From Bacteroidales bacterium UBA4116 (GTDB taxonomy: Bacteria > Bacteroidota > Bacteroidia > Bacteroidales > Tannerellaceae): a stretch of 45,547 nt of DNA. The notes under the pieces are model-generated. The model had not been told where the DNA came from. It was given only the letters and a program-made list of their open reading frames with translations, and searched no databases. Positions 24,631 to 30,740 of the stretch are shown here, piece by piece. How positions within the stretch are numbered: position 1 is the first letter of the stretch; each line of letters opens with the position of its first letter. Location of the stretch: positions 75,652-121,198 of the forward strand of contig DFXE01000007.1 of the NCBI GenBank assembly GCA_002381645.1, read 5' to 3'. The translations under genes and the position numbers were made by a program.

Positions 24631-24720
24631 GAAAGGCAAAGGATTTTATGAAGTCCAAGGTGACAGCCTACTTCAAAAATCCAATGCCTTTCTATTATAT
24701 CCTCTCCCGGTGGCTGTCAC
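24631..24720. ncRNA. Pseudoknot-capable element upstream of KilA-N
   Basis: Arms occur in the order A, B, A', B'. A (24631-24654) pairs with A' (24670-24692): GAAAGGCA/TGCCTTTC, GGATTTT/AAAATCC and TGAAGT/ACTTCA, 21 base pairs with one AA/AA internal loop and one bulge. B, GTGACAGCC (24660-24668), lies in the loop of A and pairs perfectly with B', GGCTGTCAC (24712-24720). The complement would fold the same way, so it may be the KilA-N 5' leader (minus) or a plus-strand RNA. The frame at 24648-24893 reads through it and is not a convincing gene. Confidence 0.6.
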
Positions 24721-24792
24721 ACGACCGTTTTAATTTTCTACTGCAATTTTACATTATATCCAAATATTTATGTACCTATTTTTCAGAAAGGA

Positions 24793-24810
24793 ACTTACAT
24801 GTAAGTAACT
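24793..24810. promoter_or_regulatory. Palindrome, copy 2 of the shared site
   Basis: ACTTACATGTAAGTAACT is identical to 8354-8371. The palindromic core here is ACTTACATGTAAGT (24793-24806). The gap 24555-25019 holds this site, the pseudoknot element and otherwise A/T-rich DNA with no convincing gene. Confidence 0.6.
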
Positions 24811-25019
24811 TTATTAGTATTTATGCCCAATGTTTAGAACACGGATGTATTTTTAATAAAAGTTTTACCACCGGTTTAAACATCTTTCTTTAAAAGGGGA
24901 AAATTAAACCTGTTGCAGAATTAGATTTGCCTAAAGTTATGCTATTTATATACACAACTAATAAAAAAGCAACAAACGACAATGGTAAGACGCAGTAATT
25001 TTACAGTAATTAAAATTAT

Positions 25020-27227
25020 ATGGTAATAAAACACATAAGCAAATTTTCGTCGTTGAACTTCCAGCAAGACTGGCGGATGGATTTCGAGCAAATGGTAAGA
25101 TTTGCGCAACCTTTTGTAAAAGGCGATATCATACGCGTACAGGCCGCAGCTTATGCTGGGGAGGGCGAAACCGAGGAGAATTTCAGCATCGGCCATATTT
25201 CAGCTACTAATATCTGTACAGGAGAAAAATACCGCGTTGAGGGTACAAGAACAGGTGTAAGGTATGGGGAAGATAACGAGTACGAAATCGTGGAATACCT
25301 TGTCAGCGATGTTGTTACGGAAGAAGGAGTATATAAAGCAAGTTTAAGGGACGGTATTTATCATATCAGGGATGTGGAACACAAAGAAGGTTCTATACTT
25401 CTCTTTAAGATAATAAGCCAGGATGCTGCAAAAGATACGGTTTGCTTAAGTTATACTAACCGGATAAACGAATTCGATGCGGCCTTCGCAGTAAGCCAGA
25501 GCGAACTGATCCGGGCAAAAATTGAAAACGACGAGCGGGAAGGAACCAACATGATTCAGTCCGGCGAAAGCGTGGAGTTTACCCTTACGGCCAGGGATTA
25601 TCCCGCCCCGACGCATACTTTTATAGACCAGATAACCTCCGGAGGAAACATTTCTCTATCGGAGGATTTGCGTTATCCTTCCAGCGCGATCCGGTTTTTA
25701 AACTATCGAAACAGGTTTGCGCAAACCGGGAAACGGACAAATTACTACATACGTTTCGACCAGCTTAGGGCGTTTGATTCCTCCGGGGCAGAAATTACAG
25801 GGGATTTTGGGTACAGCGGGGCTTTAAAAGTAAGTGCGACCTGGAGATATACACAGGGCACAAGCCAGAGGGATACTTCCAGAGGCACGACTTTCGCACA
25901 ATTCCTTCCTGCTACCAATTGCCAGTTCGCAGCTATTTACGCAAGCTCCTGGGAACCGGCAGAGGTAAACGGGGAGGTAGTAAAAGGTATATTCGCGCGC
26001 TGGTTTTTCGGTTCTGAGCAAAGGTTTAACTATCCTGTTACGCTAAGGTTTACAAACCTCATGATTACACCGGTTACATTCGCGCAGGACGAAACACCAC
26101 CGCCGGAAGGAATGGAGCTGAATGCCTCGCAAATGATCCCCTATGAGAAGTCGCTTGAAGAGCAATTACAGGATATTGTAAACGATACTGTTGCCTATAA
26201 CAGGTATTTCGATTTCCGTTTTGAGGGAGGATTCCTTCCTTCGGAAAATAATTTTCCGGTAGACACAAACGATTTTAGGGACCAGCGCTATACTCAGACG
26301 CAATTATCCGCACTACCTTATAAGGTTAAAACATTAACTGCCGGAAGCCGGGCAGGGGTTCCCTATTGGGTAGGCGAAAAGATAAACCTTATATTCTCCT
26401 GTTCCAGTGTACATATTGGGAAATTGGAATACGTACGTTCCGAAGGATCGGAGCCGGAAGTAAACCAGATTAACGAGCTTTATCCGCTTTATGTTTATAA
26501 AATAGCTTTAGAGGTTAAAGACAATTACAACGTAAAAACTGAATACAATGTAGACGAAGAGGCAAGAGAGATATTGGACAGGATAGAGCGGGACGATAGG
26601 TGGAATACAAATGTTGTATATGGAACAGAAGTTTACGACCTCGTTCTTCCCCCAGGTGGATCTTATAATCTATTTACCGGCATAACCGATCCGGGCGATC
26701 CAAACTTCGGACTCGCATACGATAACAGGGATAACAGTGTTGTGCATTTAGCTTATAAACAACCCTCGGAATGGGGTCCGGGCACAGAACACCCCAATCC
26801 ATCTTATTTTTGGGGGTGGGAAAGGCTGGAATTACTTGACCCGACAACCATGCAGCCTGTTACATTATCCCGTTCCCCCGAGTTCGGGTTTAGATACTGG
26901 CGTGGAAATTCGCAGTACATCGTTAATGCACAGGTTACAATACCCGGACGTGAAAGCGCCTGGGTGCAATATTCTACCAATTTATTCCTGGAACCTTTGC
27001 CTACGCAATTGGGTCCAAACCCACAAGGTTATGCACCTACCTTAAACATTTACCGGCAGGCCGCCGATGGACAGGGGGACGTCCTTTTCCGTTTCCATAA
27101 CCTTATGGTTACTTATGTCTCCGACAGTGGACTTTACAATAGTAACCCAAACGGAGGTGTACCGGAAGGAAGAAGGCTTATATGGGCTTCCACTTTGGAG
27201 GAAATGCTTGAAGAGATAATCGATTAA
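25020..27227 (+). CDS. Tail fibre / receptor-binding protein candidate
   Basis: A 735-residue beta-rich protein, starting at ATG 25020. Two long regions look like divergent copies: each has strand-rich sequence, then L-R-F-T-N-L-M-I-T or F-R-F-H-N-L-M-V-T, then P-E-G and an acidic helix (S-L-E-E-Q-L-Q-D-I-V near 380, T-L-E-E-M-L-E-E-I-I at the end). No signal peptide. Position between the tail cluster and the lysis genes fits a fibre or receptor-binding protein. Confidence 0.65.
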   Translation: MVIKHISKFSSLNFQQDWRMDFEQMVRFAQPFVKGDIIRVQAAAYAGEGETEENFSIGHISATNICTGEKYRVEGTRTGVRYGEDNEYEIVEYLVSDVVTEEGVYKASLRDGIYHIRDVEHKEGSILLFKIISQDAAKDTVCLSYTNRINEFDAAFAVSQSELIRAKIENDEREGTNMIQSGESVEFTLTARDYPAPTHTFIDQITSGGNISLSEDLRYPSSAIRFLNYRNRFAQTGKRTNYYIRFDQLRAFDSSGAEITGDFGYSGALKVSATWRYTQGTSQRDTSRGTTFAQFLPATNCQFAAIYASSWEPAEVNGEVVKGIFARWFFGSEQRFNYPVTLRFTNLMITPVTFAQDETPPPEGMELNASQMIPYEKSLEEQLQDIVNDTVAYNRYFDFRFEGGFLPSENNFPVDTNDFRDQRYTQTQLSALPYKVKTLTAGSRAGVPYWVGEKINLIFSCSSVHIGKLEYVRSEGSEPEVNQINELYPLYVYKIALEVKDNYNVKTEYNVDEEAREILDRIERDDRWNTNVVYGTEVYDLVLPPGGSYNLFTGITDPGDPNFGLAYDNRDNSVVHLAYKQPSEWGPGTEHPNPSYFWGWERLELLDPTTMQPVTLSRSPEFGFRYWRGNSQYIVNAQVTIPGRESAWVQYSTNLFLEPLPTQLGPNPQGYAPTLNIYRQAADGQGDVLFRFHNLMVTYVSDSGLYNSNPNGGVPEGRRLIWASTLEEMLEEIID

Positions 27228-27279
27228 TGGGGTTTAATTTAAAATTTAATTATATGTTTGCAGGATAGAAAAATCGTTT

Positions 27280-27390
27280 AACCGGGAAAGGATAGAACAA
27301 GAAATCGCCAGTTTCAAACACAGCATCCTTTCTCCGGTTAGCGCCAAATATAGGCGTGGACTATTGCATGCTGTGCGGGTTTCTGGCGAT
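27280..27390 (+). ncRNA. Pseudoknot-capable element upstream of the holin gene
   Basis: Arms again interleave as A, B, A', B'. A: AACCGGGAAAGGAT (27280-27293) with ATCCTTTCTCCGGTT (27325-27339), one extra base. B: ATCGCCAG (27304-27311) and CACAGCA (27319-27325) with TGCTGTG (27369-27375) and CTGGCGAT (27383-27390). A small CGCC/GGCG hairpin (27342-27345/27353-27356) sits between A' and B'. A TACCTTTG box overlaps the last base (27390-27397) and could be a promoter for the holin. The 27228-27470 gap contains no other gene. Confidence 0.55.
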
Positions 27391-27397
27391 ACCTTTG
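27390..27397 (+). promoter_or_regulatory. Possible -7 box for the lysis genes
   Basis: TACCTTTG matches TAnnTTTG and lies 73 bases before ATG 27471. No good -33 box is seen, so the call is tentative. It also argues against ATG 27402 as the gene start, which is only four bases downstream. Confidence 0.45.
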
Positions 27398-27470
27398 TAA
27401 AATGCAATCAGATCCGCGCCTTCTTTCCTCCAATCCCGGACAGGTAATATTAAATCAAAAAGTTTTTAAA

Positions 27471-27983
27471 ATGGAAATCCATATTACAATGGAAGATTTA
27501 GGCATATGGCCAAAAGTTTTGGGTTTTTTATTTATAGAATACACCCTTGTATTACTTGCAATTATCGCGGACCTTTGGAGCGGAGTTAGAAAGGCAAAGA
27601 AAATCGGTGAGGCAAGGACAAGCTACGGATTCAAAAGGACCGTAACAAAAATATGTAAATATTACAATGCACTACTTGCATTTACGGTAGTTGACTTTAT
27701 GCAAATGATATGTGCATGGTATCTGGCAGATACATACGGATATCGAATACCTATAATTCCTGTCTTGACTTTAATTGCCGCTATTGGCCTTGGGATAATC
27801 GAAATTAAATCCATATACGAAAAGGTGGAAGACAAGGTCCGGTTTGATGATGTGGCTATTCTTGCCGGCAAAATCGCATCTAATAAAACAGATCCTAAAG
27901 AGATAGCCCGGGCGGTAGTGGATTATTTAAATAACGATAAACAAAAAGAAGAAAATGAAAAAGAAAACACCAAGGGGGATTAG
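27471..27983 (+). CDS. Phage holin family protein
   Basis: A 170-residue protein from ATG 27471; the longer frame from 27402 adds residues unlike the family and begins four bases after a promoter-like box. It has hydrophobic helices near residues 15-35 (F-L-F-I-E-Y-T-L-V-L-L-A-I-I-A-D-L), 60-85 and 92-112, and a Lys/Glu-rich tail. D-L-W-S-G-V-R-K-A-K after the first helix is typical of toxin-secretion/phage-lysis holins. It overlaps the lysozyme-like gene by 29 bases. Confidence 0.85.
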   Translation: MEIHITMEDLGIWPKVLGFLFIEYTLVLLAIIADLWSGVRKAKKIGEARTSYGFKRTVTKICKYYNALLAFTVVDFMQMICAWYLADTYGYRIPIIPVLTLIAAIGLGIIEIKSIYEKVEDKVRFDDVAILAGKIASNKTDPKEIARAVVDYLNNDKQKEENEKENTKGD

Positions 27984-28362
27984 AAATTGCAACCCCGGAA
28001 ATATAAGGATCAACAACGACTTTTTCCAGGGAGAAATAATACCAAGCCAGGATGAATCCTTTAAGCAGTTTAATTCTATGGCTTACGGATACCGGGCAAT
28101 GTTCAAGATTATCCGCAATTATATTAACATCTACAAGCTGAATACAATCGGAAAAATTATTCCACGCTGGGCTCCTGCAGGCGAAAACCATACCGAAAAA
28201 TATATTAAAACAGTGTGCGATAGGGCCGGGTTAAACCGTAATGATATAGTGCATCCTAACCACAGGGAGCAAATGTGCAGGATTGTATCCGCTATGAGTT
28301 ATGTGGAAAATGGAATAGATGCGGATTGGGCTGATATTGCCGCAGGATGGGAGCTGTTATGA
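27955..28362 (+). CDS. Endolysin / lysozyme-like protein (P5-type)
   Basis: A 135-residue protein beginning M-K-K-K-T-P-R-G-I-R-N-C-N-P-G-N-I-R, the R-G-x-R-N-x-N-P-G-N-I signature of phage 'structural protein P5'-type muramidase-like proteins. F-N-S-M-A-Y-G-Y-R-A-M and W-A-P-A-G-E-N-H-T follow as usual. No signal peptide, so the holin would release it. It overlaps the next gene by four bases (ATGA at 28359-28362). Confidence 0.85.
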   Translation: MKKKTPRGIRNCNPGNIRINNDFFQGEIIPSQDESFKQFNSMAYGYRAMFKIIRNYINIYKLNTIGKIIPRWAPAGENHTEKYIKTVCDRAGLNRNDIVHPNHREQMCRIVSAMSYVENGIDADWADIAAGWELL

Positions 28363-28766
28363 AAGAGGCAAAATATATTTTAATAAAACTATTTTTATTA
28401 TTCCTTTTTCTGGCTTTTACAAGTTGCGGGAAAACGGTGTATGTGCCGGTAGAGAAGATTAAGACAGAATACATAAACCAACACACCCGTGATTCCGTTT
28501 ATTTAAGGGATTCGATCTATTTCTACCATAATGGAGATACGGTTAAGGTAGAAACCTTCAGGACGCTTTATAAAGACAGATTGATTAAGGATTCGGTTAT
28601 TATCCGGGACACCATTCCTTTCCCGTACGAAGTAAAGGTGTTGGAATATAAAGATAAGCCTTTATCCTGGTGGCAATCTACCTGTATGAGAATAGGAGAA
28701 ATATCGATTTTTTCTATATTAATCTGTCTGGGTATTTGGGCATTTAAGGTAAAAAGAAATATATAG
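28359..28766 (+). CDS. Predicted unimolecular spanin (u-spanin)
   Basis: A 135-residue protein from ATG 28359. It has an N-terminal lipoprotein signal ending L-A-F-T-S-C-G-K and a C-terminal transmembrane helix (about 110-130, I-S-I-F-S-I-L-I-C-L-G-I-W-A-F), with a beta-strand-rich, Asp/Arg-rich periplasmic part between. A lipid-anchored outer-membrane end joined to an inner-membrane helix is the layout of u-spanins, which fuse the two membranes at lysis. Coupling to holin and endolysin supports the role. Confidence 0.75.
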   Translation: MKEAKYILIKLFLLFLFLAFTSCGKTVYVPVEKIKTEYINQHTRDSVYLRDSIYFYHNGDTVKVETFRTLYKDRLIKDSVIIRDTIPFPYEVKVLEYKDKPLSWWQSTCMRIGEISIFSILICLGIWAFKVKRNI

Positions 28767-28792
28767 GTTTTCATGATTTTATTGGTTATATA

Positions 28793-28825
28793 GCCGCCTT
28801 ACTTGGGAAAGCAGGGCGGTTTTTG
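28793..28825 (+). terminator. Terminator after the lysis operon
   Basis: CCGCC (28794-28798) pairs with GGCGG (28815-28819), with partial pairing inside, followed by five or more T residues. It lies 27 bases after the spanin stop. Confidence 0.7.
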
Positions 28826-28882
28826 TGTTGTAGAACATATAAAATAATCTTGATAAAGGTTCCACAATCAAAATAAAAGGTG

Positions 28883-28890
28883 TATATTTG
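28883..28890 (+). promoter_or_regulatory. -7 box upstream of the post-lysis genes
   Basis: TATATTTG matches TAnnTTTG, 33 bases before ATG 28924. No clear -33 TTTG at 19 bases. An independent promoter after a terminator suggests separate control, perhaps in the lysogen. Confidence 0.55.
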
Positions 28891-28923
28891 TATTATAATA
28901 ATAACAGATAAAAAATAAACACC

Positions 28924-29289
28924 ATGTTTTACTTAAGGTTCACAAATACAGCACAGGAAGATTTAGAAAGAGGAACAAGCTTAAACATGTCTTCGCTTAA
29001 ATCTACAGATTATAGTAAAGAAGATGCAGCTTCTCTTTTCGGTTGCGAGGAAGATGATATTGACGAAGTGGACGGGTTATGGGTTCAGGTTTTAAACGGG
29101 CTTTGCGGATATGAGCTGGAAGCTGAAACATCTGAAGAGGCAATTGAAGAATTTGAAGATAGACAATCAGAATATCAATTCAAATTTGTAGGCAAGCCTG
29201 TTATTTTTAAAGGCGTTTATGCCAGCGATGCTGATTATGTAGCTGATGGCGATTTGTTTACGCCTATATCAATAGTAAAAGAATTTTAA
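28924..29289 (+). CDS. Hypothetical acidic phage protein
   Basis: A 121-residue, strongly acidic protein (E-E-D-D-I-D-E-V-D, A-E-T-S-E-E-A-I-E-E-F-E-D). It has its own -7 box. No motif that I recognise; an L-N-G-L-C-G-Y-E-L segment is central. A promoter separate from the lysis operon and high acidity suggest an accessory or regulatory role, perhaps a DNA mimic, but this is speculation. Confidence 0.65.
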   Translation: MFYLRFTNTAQEDLERGTSLNMSSLKSTDYSKEDAASLFGCEEDDIDEVDGLWVQVLNGLCGYELEAETSEEAIEEFEDRQSEYQFKFVGKPVIFKGVYASDADYVADGDLFTPISIVKEF

Positions 29290-29298
29290 TATAAAAAA

Positions 29299-29332
29299 CA
29301 GGGCGGGTAAGCCTCGAAAACTAACCGCCCTG
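29299..29332. terminator. Strong hairpin, terminator-like
   Basis: CAGGGCGG (29299-29306) pairs with CCGCCCTG (29325-29332). On the plus strand the following bases are A-rich, not T-rich; the T-run lies on the minus side. So by sequence it suits leftward transcripts, though no minus-strand gene is obvious nearby. It may still separate the 121- and 63-residue genes. Confidence 0.5.
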
Positions 29333-29354
29333 AAAAAATTATTTTATTAATTCA

Positions 29355-29389
29355 TCTCAGGGAAAAATAAATCCCCGCCTGAGACGGGG
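29355..29389 (+). promoter_or_regulatory. H-type pseudoknot directly upstream of a start codon
   Basis: TCTCAGG (29355-29361) pairs with CCTGAGA (29378-29384). CCCCG (29373-29377), in the loop, pairs with CGGGG (29385-29389). The two stems abut with no gap, the classic coaxial H-type arrangement, with an 11-base A-rich loop. The ATG of the next gene is at 29398, eight bases on. In a genome with little Shine-Dalgarno use this could directly set translation, by ligand, protein or temperature. Confidence 0.6.
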
Positions 29390-29397
29390 TAAAGTTA

Positions 29398-29589
29398 ATG
29401 AAAAATATTTTATTGGATTTCTATGGTAATACTGTTGACGAAAACGAAGGCTCGTTCATATCTGGCGTTGGATACGATTCCGAAGGCAGGGAATGCGCAT
29501 GGCGATATGAGTGTAACAGAGATAATTGTAAATGTGTGGGGCATTGGATAAACGGCAACGAGAGGGATGTCGTAGAGTGGGAGTATTGA
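29398..29589 (+). CDS. Small acidic protein behind a pseudoknot
   Basis: A 63-residue protein containing G-V-G-Y-D-S-E-G-R-E-C and C-N-R-D-N-C-K-C-V-G-H-W, with three Cys near a His that could bind a metal. It ends V-V-E-W-E-Y. No family recognised. The pseudoknot ends 8 bases before its ATG, which supports translational control. Confidence 0.55.
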   Translation: MKNILLDFYGNTVDENEGSFISGVGYDSEGRECAWRYECNRDNCKCVGHWINGNERDVVEWEY

Positions 29590-29647
29590 TTTAATAAAGA
29601 AATATTGAAAAAGAAAAGTGACAAGCGGGAAATTCATCCGCAAATAA

Positions 29648-29655
29648 TACTTTTG
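29648..29655 (+). promoter_or_regulatory. -7 box that decides the next start codon
   Basis: TACTTTTG matches TAnnTTTG. Transcription should begin about 5-8 bases after it, at or past ATG 29660, so ATG 29675 is the more likely start. A GCGG/CCGC inverted repeat (29625-29628/29638-29641) lies just upstream. Confidence 0.55.
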
Positions 29656-29674
29656 TAAAATGATAGTCAGCGGT

Positions 29675-30283
29675 ATGACAGAAAAAGAAATTAAAGCGGA
29701 GATGTTGGTGGATATATCAAATGCTTTCCGCTACTGTGATACCCGGGATCAAAAATTTAGGAGGATGGTTATTAAAACTTCCCGTTTCCCTGTCTATGCG
29801 CATAGTTATTATTTGTCACCGCGCAAAAATAAATGGATAATCTTATTTGAAGCTCGGGACAAAAAAGAGATTGGAGACAAAAGCAGAATAACCTTTGTTG
29901 CAACATGGGATAGCCCGCATGGGATATATGCCATAATGGCGTCATGTCCAAACGAAAATATAAAATTGTTTTTTTATCCTCCTCATTTTTTTAGCCGTTA
30001 CGCAGAACGGATGGATCTTAAAATACATGGTATAGACCTTATAATGCGCTATTTTAAACTAAACAATTGTTATGTTTTTACCGAAAAAGAGATAAATATA
30101 TCCGGTAATAGTAAAAAAATAGAAGTTTACGCATCTGGGGAAGAGGGTGCGGCATTAGGTTTTCTTACCAAAGAAGGTAATATTATGTTTAAAACATTTA
30201 TAACCTACGGCATGACAAAGGGTGAGCAAATTGACTTGTTTGTCCAAAATGATCAGATACGCAAAGAAATACTTAATACTTAA
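29675..30283 (+). CDS. Hypothetical phage protein
   Basis: A 202-residue protein from ATG 29675; ATG 29660 is in frame but too close to the promoter -7 box. It is soluble, with F-F-Y-P-P-H-F-F-S-R-Y-A-E-R-M central and E-V-Y-A-S-G-E-E-G near the C-terminus. I do not recognise a family. It is followed after 5 bases by a small putative DNA-binding protein, so the two may form an operon, for example a toxin-antitoxin-like or regulatory pair, though nothing direct shows that. Confidence 0.6.
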   Translation: MTEKEIKAEMLVDISNAFRYCDTRDQKFRRMVIKTSRFPVYAHSYYLSPRKNKWIILFEARDKKEIGDKSRITFVATWDSPHGIYAIMASCPNENIKLFFYPPHFFSRYAERMDLKIHGIDLIMRYFKLNNCYVFTEKEINISGNSKKIEVYASGEEGAALGFLTKEGNIMFKTFITYGMTKGEQIDLFVQNDQIRKEILNT

Positions 30284-30288
30284 AATAT

Positions 30289-30609
30289 ATGGAATCGAAT
30301 AGTAATTGGGGAGGCAAAAGACCCGGCTCGGGCCGGAAATCATATACAAAAATGAAAAACGATGTTAAGGTGAGGTTATCCGACCAGTCCAAAGATCTTC
30401 TGGACGAATATGTAGATGGATTAGGCATATCCCGATCCCAGCTTGTTGATTTGTTATTGTTTAAATATTTAGACCCTTATAACAAGGACTTTATATTTTG
30501 TTCACAATGTAAACGGCCTCAATTATTTGTCCCCGCAGTAAATTTGCCTGAGGGAGAATCAGACTGCATTTGTTCGCACTGTGGAGCAGAATTTAAAGCG
30601 GAGTTTTAG
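30289..30609 (+). CDS. Putative DNA-binding protein with AT-hook-like motif and zinc ribbon
   Basis: A 106-residue protein in three parts: G-G-K-R-P-G-S-G-R-K (8-17), an AT-hook-like basic motif; a ribbon-helix-helix-like middle (V-K-V-R-L-S-D-Q-S-K then S-R-S-Q-L-V-D-L-L-L); and two Cys pairs, C-S-Q-C and C-S-H-C, in the last 40 residues, likely a zinc ribbon. This looks like a small transcription regulator. It is the last rightward phage gene before the leftward SOS/integrase block. Confidence 0.65.
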   Translation: MESNSNWGGKRPGSGRKSYTKMKNDVKVRLSDQSKDLLDEYVDGLGISRSQLVDLLLFKYLDPYNKDFIFCSQCKRPQLFVPAVNLPEGESDCICSHCGAEFKAEF

Positions 30610-30661
30610 TAGAATATTTTTTTCCATTTCTTCTTTGCTCTTCCAGTATTCTTTCTGCCGC

Positions 30662-30739
30662 TTAAATTATATCTAACGGGCGACCATATCTGGCAGCAAC
30701 TTTTATAGCTTTAGCGCTTTGGGAATTATAAAAACACAT
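30662..30739 (-). pseudogene. Truncated SRAP-peptidase-like remnant after umuC
   Basis: On the minus strand, ATG 30739 one base after the umuC stop reads M-C-F-Y-N-S-Q-S-A-K-A-I-K, then A-A-R-Y-G-R-P-L-D-I-I, then TAA at 30664-30662. Met-Cys at the N-terminus followed by this helix resembles SOS-response-associated peptidases (SRAP/YedK), whose Cys2 crosslinks abasic sites. After the stop the frame continues A-A-E-R-I-L-E-E-Q-R-R-N-G-K-K-Y, as if it was once longer. It seems a remnant of a umuD-umuC-SRAP operon, cut by the convergent gene. Confidence 0.45.
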
Positions 30740-30740
30740 A

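Noticed and set aside
24648..24893. An 81-codon plus-strand frame starting M-K-S-K-V-T-A-Y-F
   Set aside because: It runs through both stems of the pseudoknot element and the shared palindrome, has no coupling to neighbours, and the structure explains the sequence better.
29355..29389. A preQ1 or SAM-II riboswitch
   Set aside because: The topology fits an H-type pseudoknot, but I do not see the conserved bases of those classes; left as an unclassified pseudoknot.
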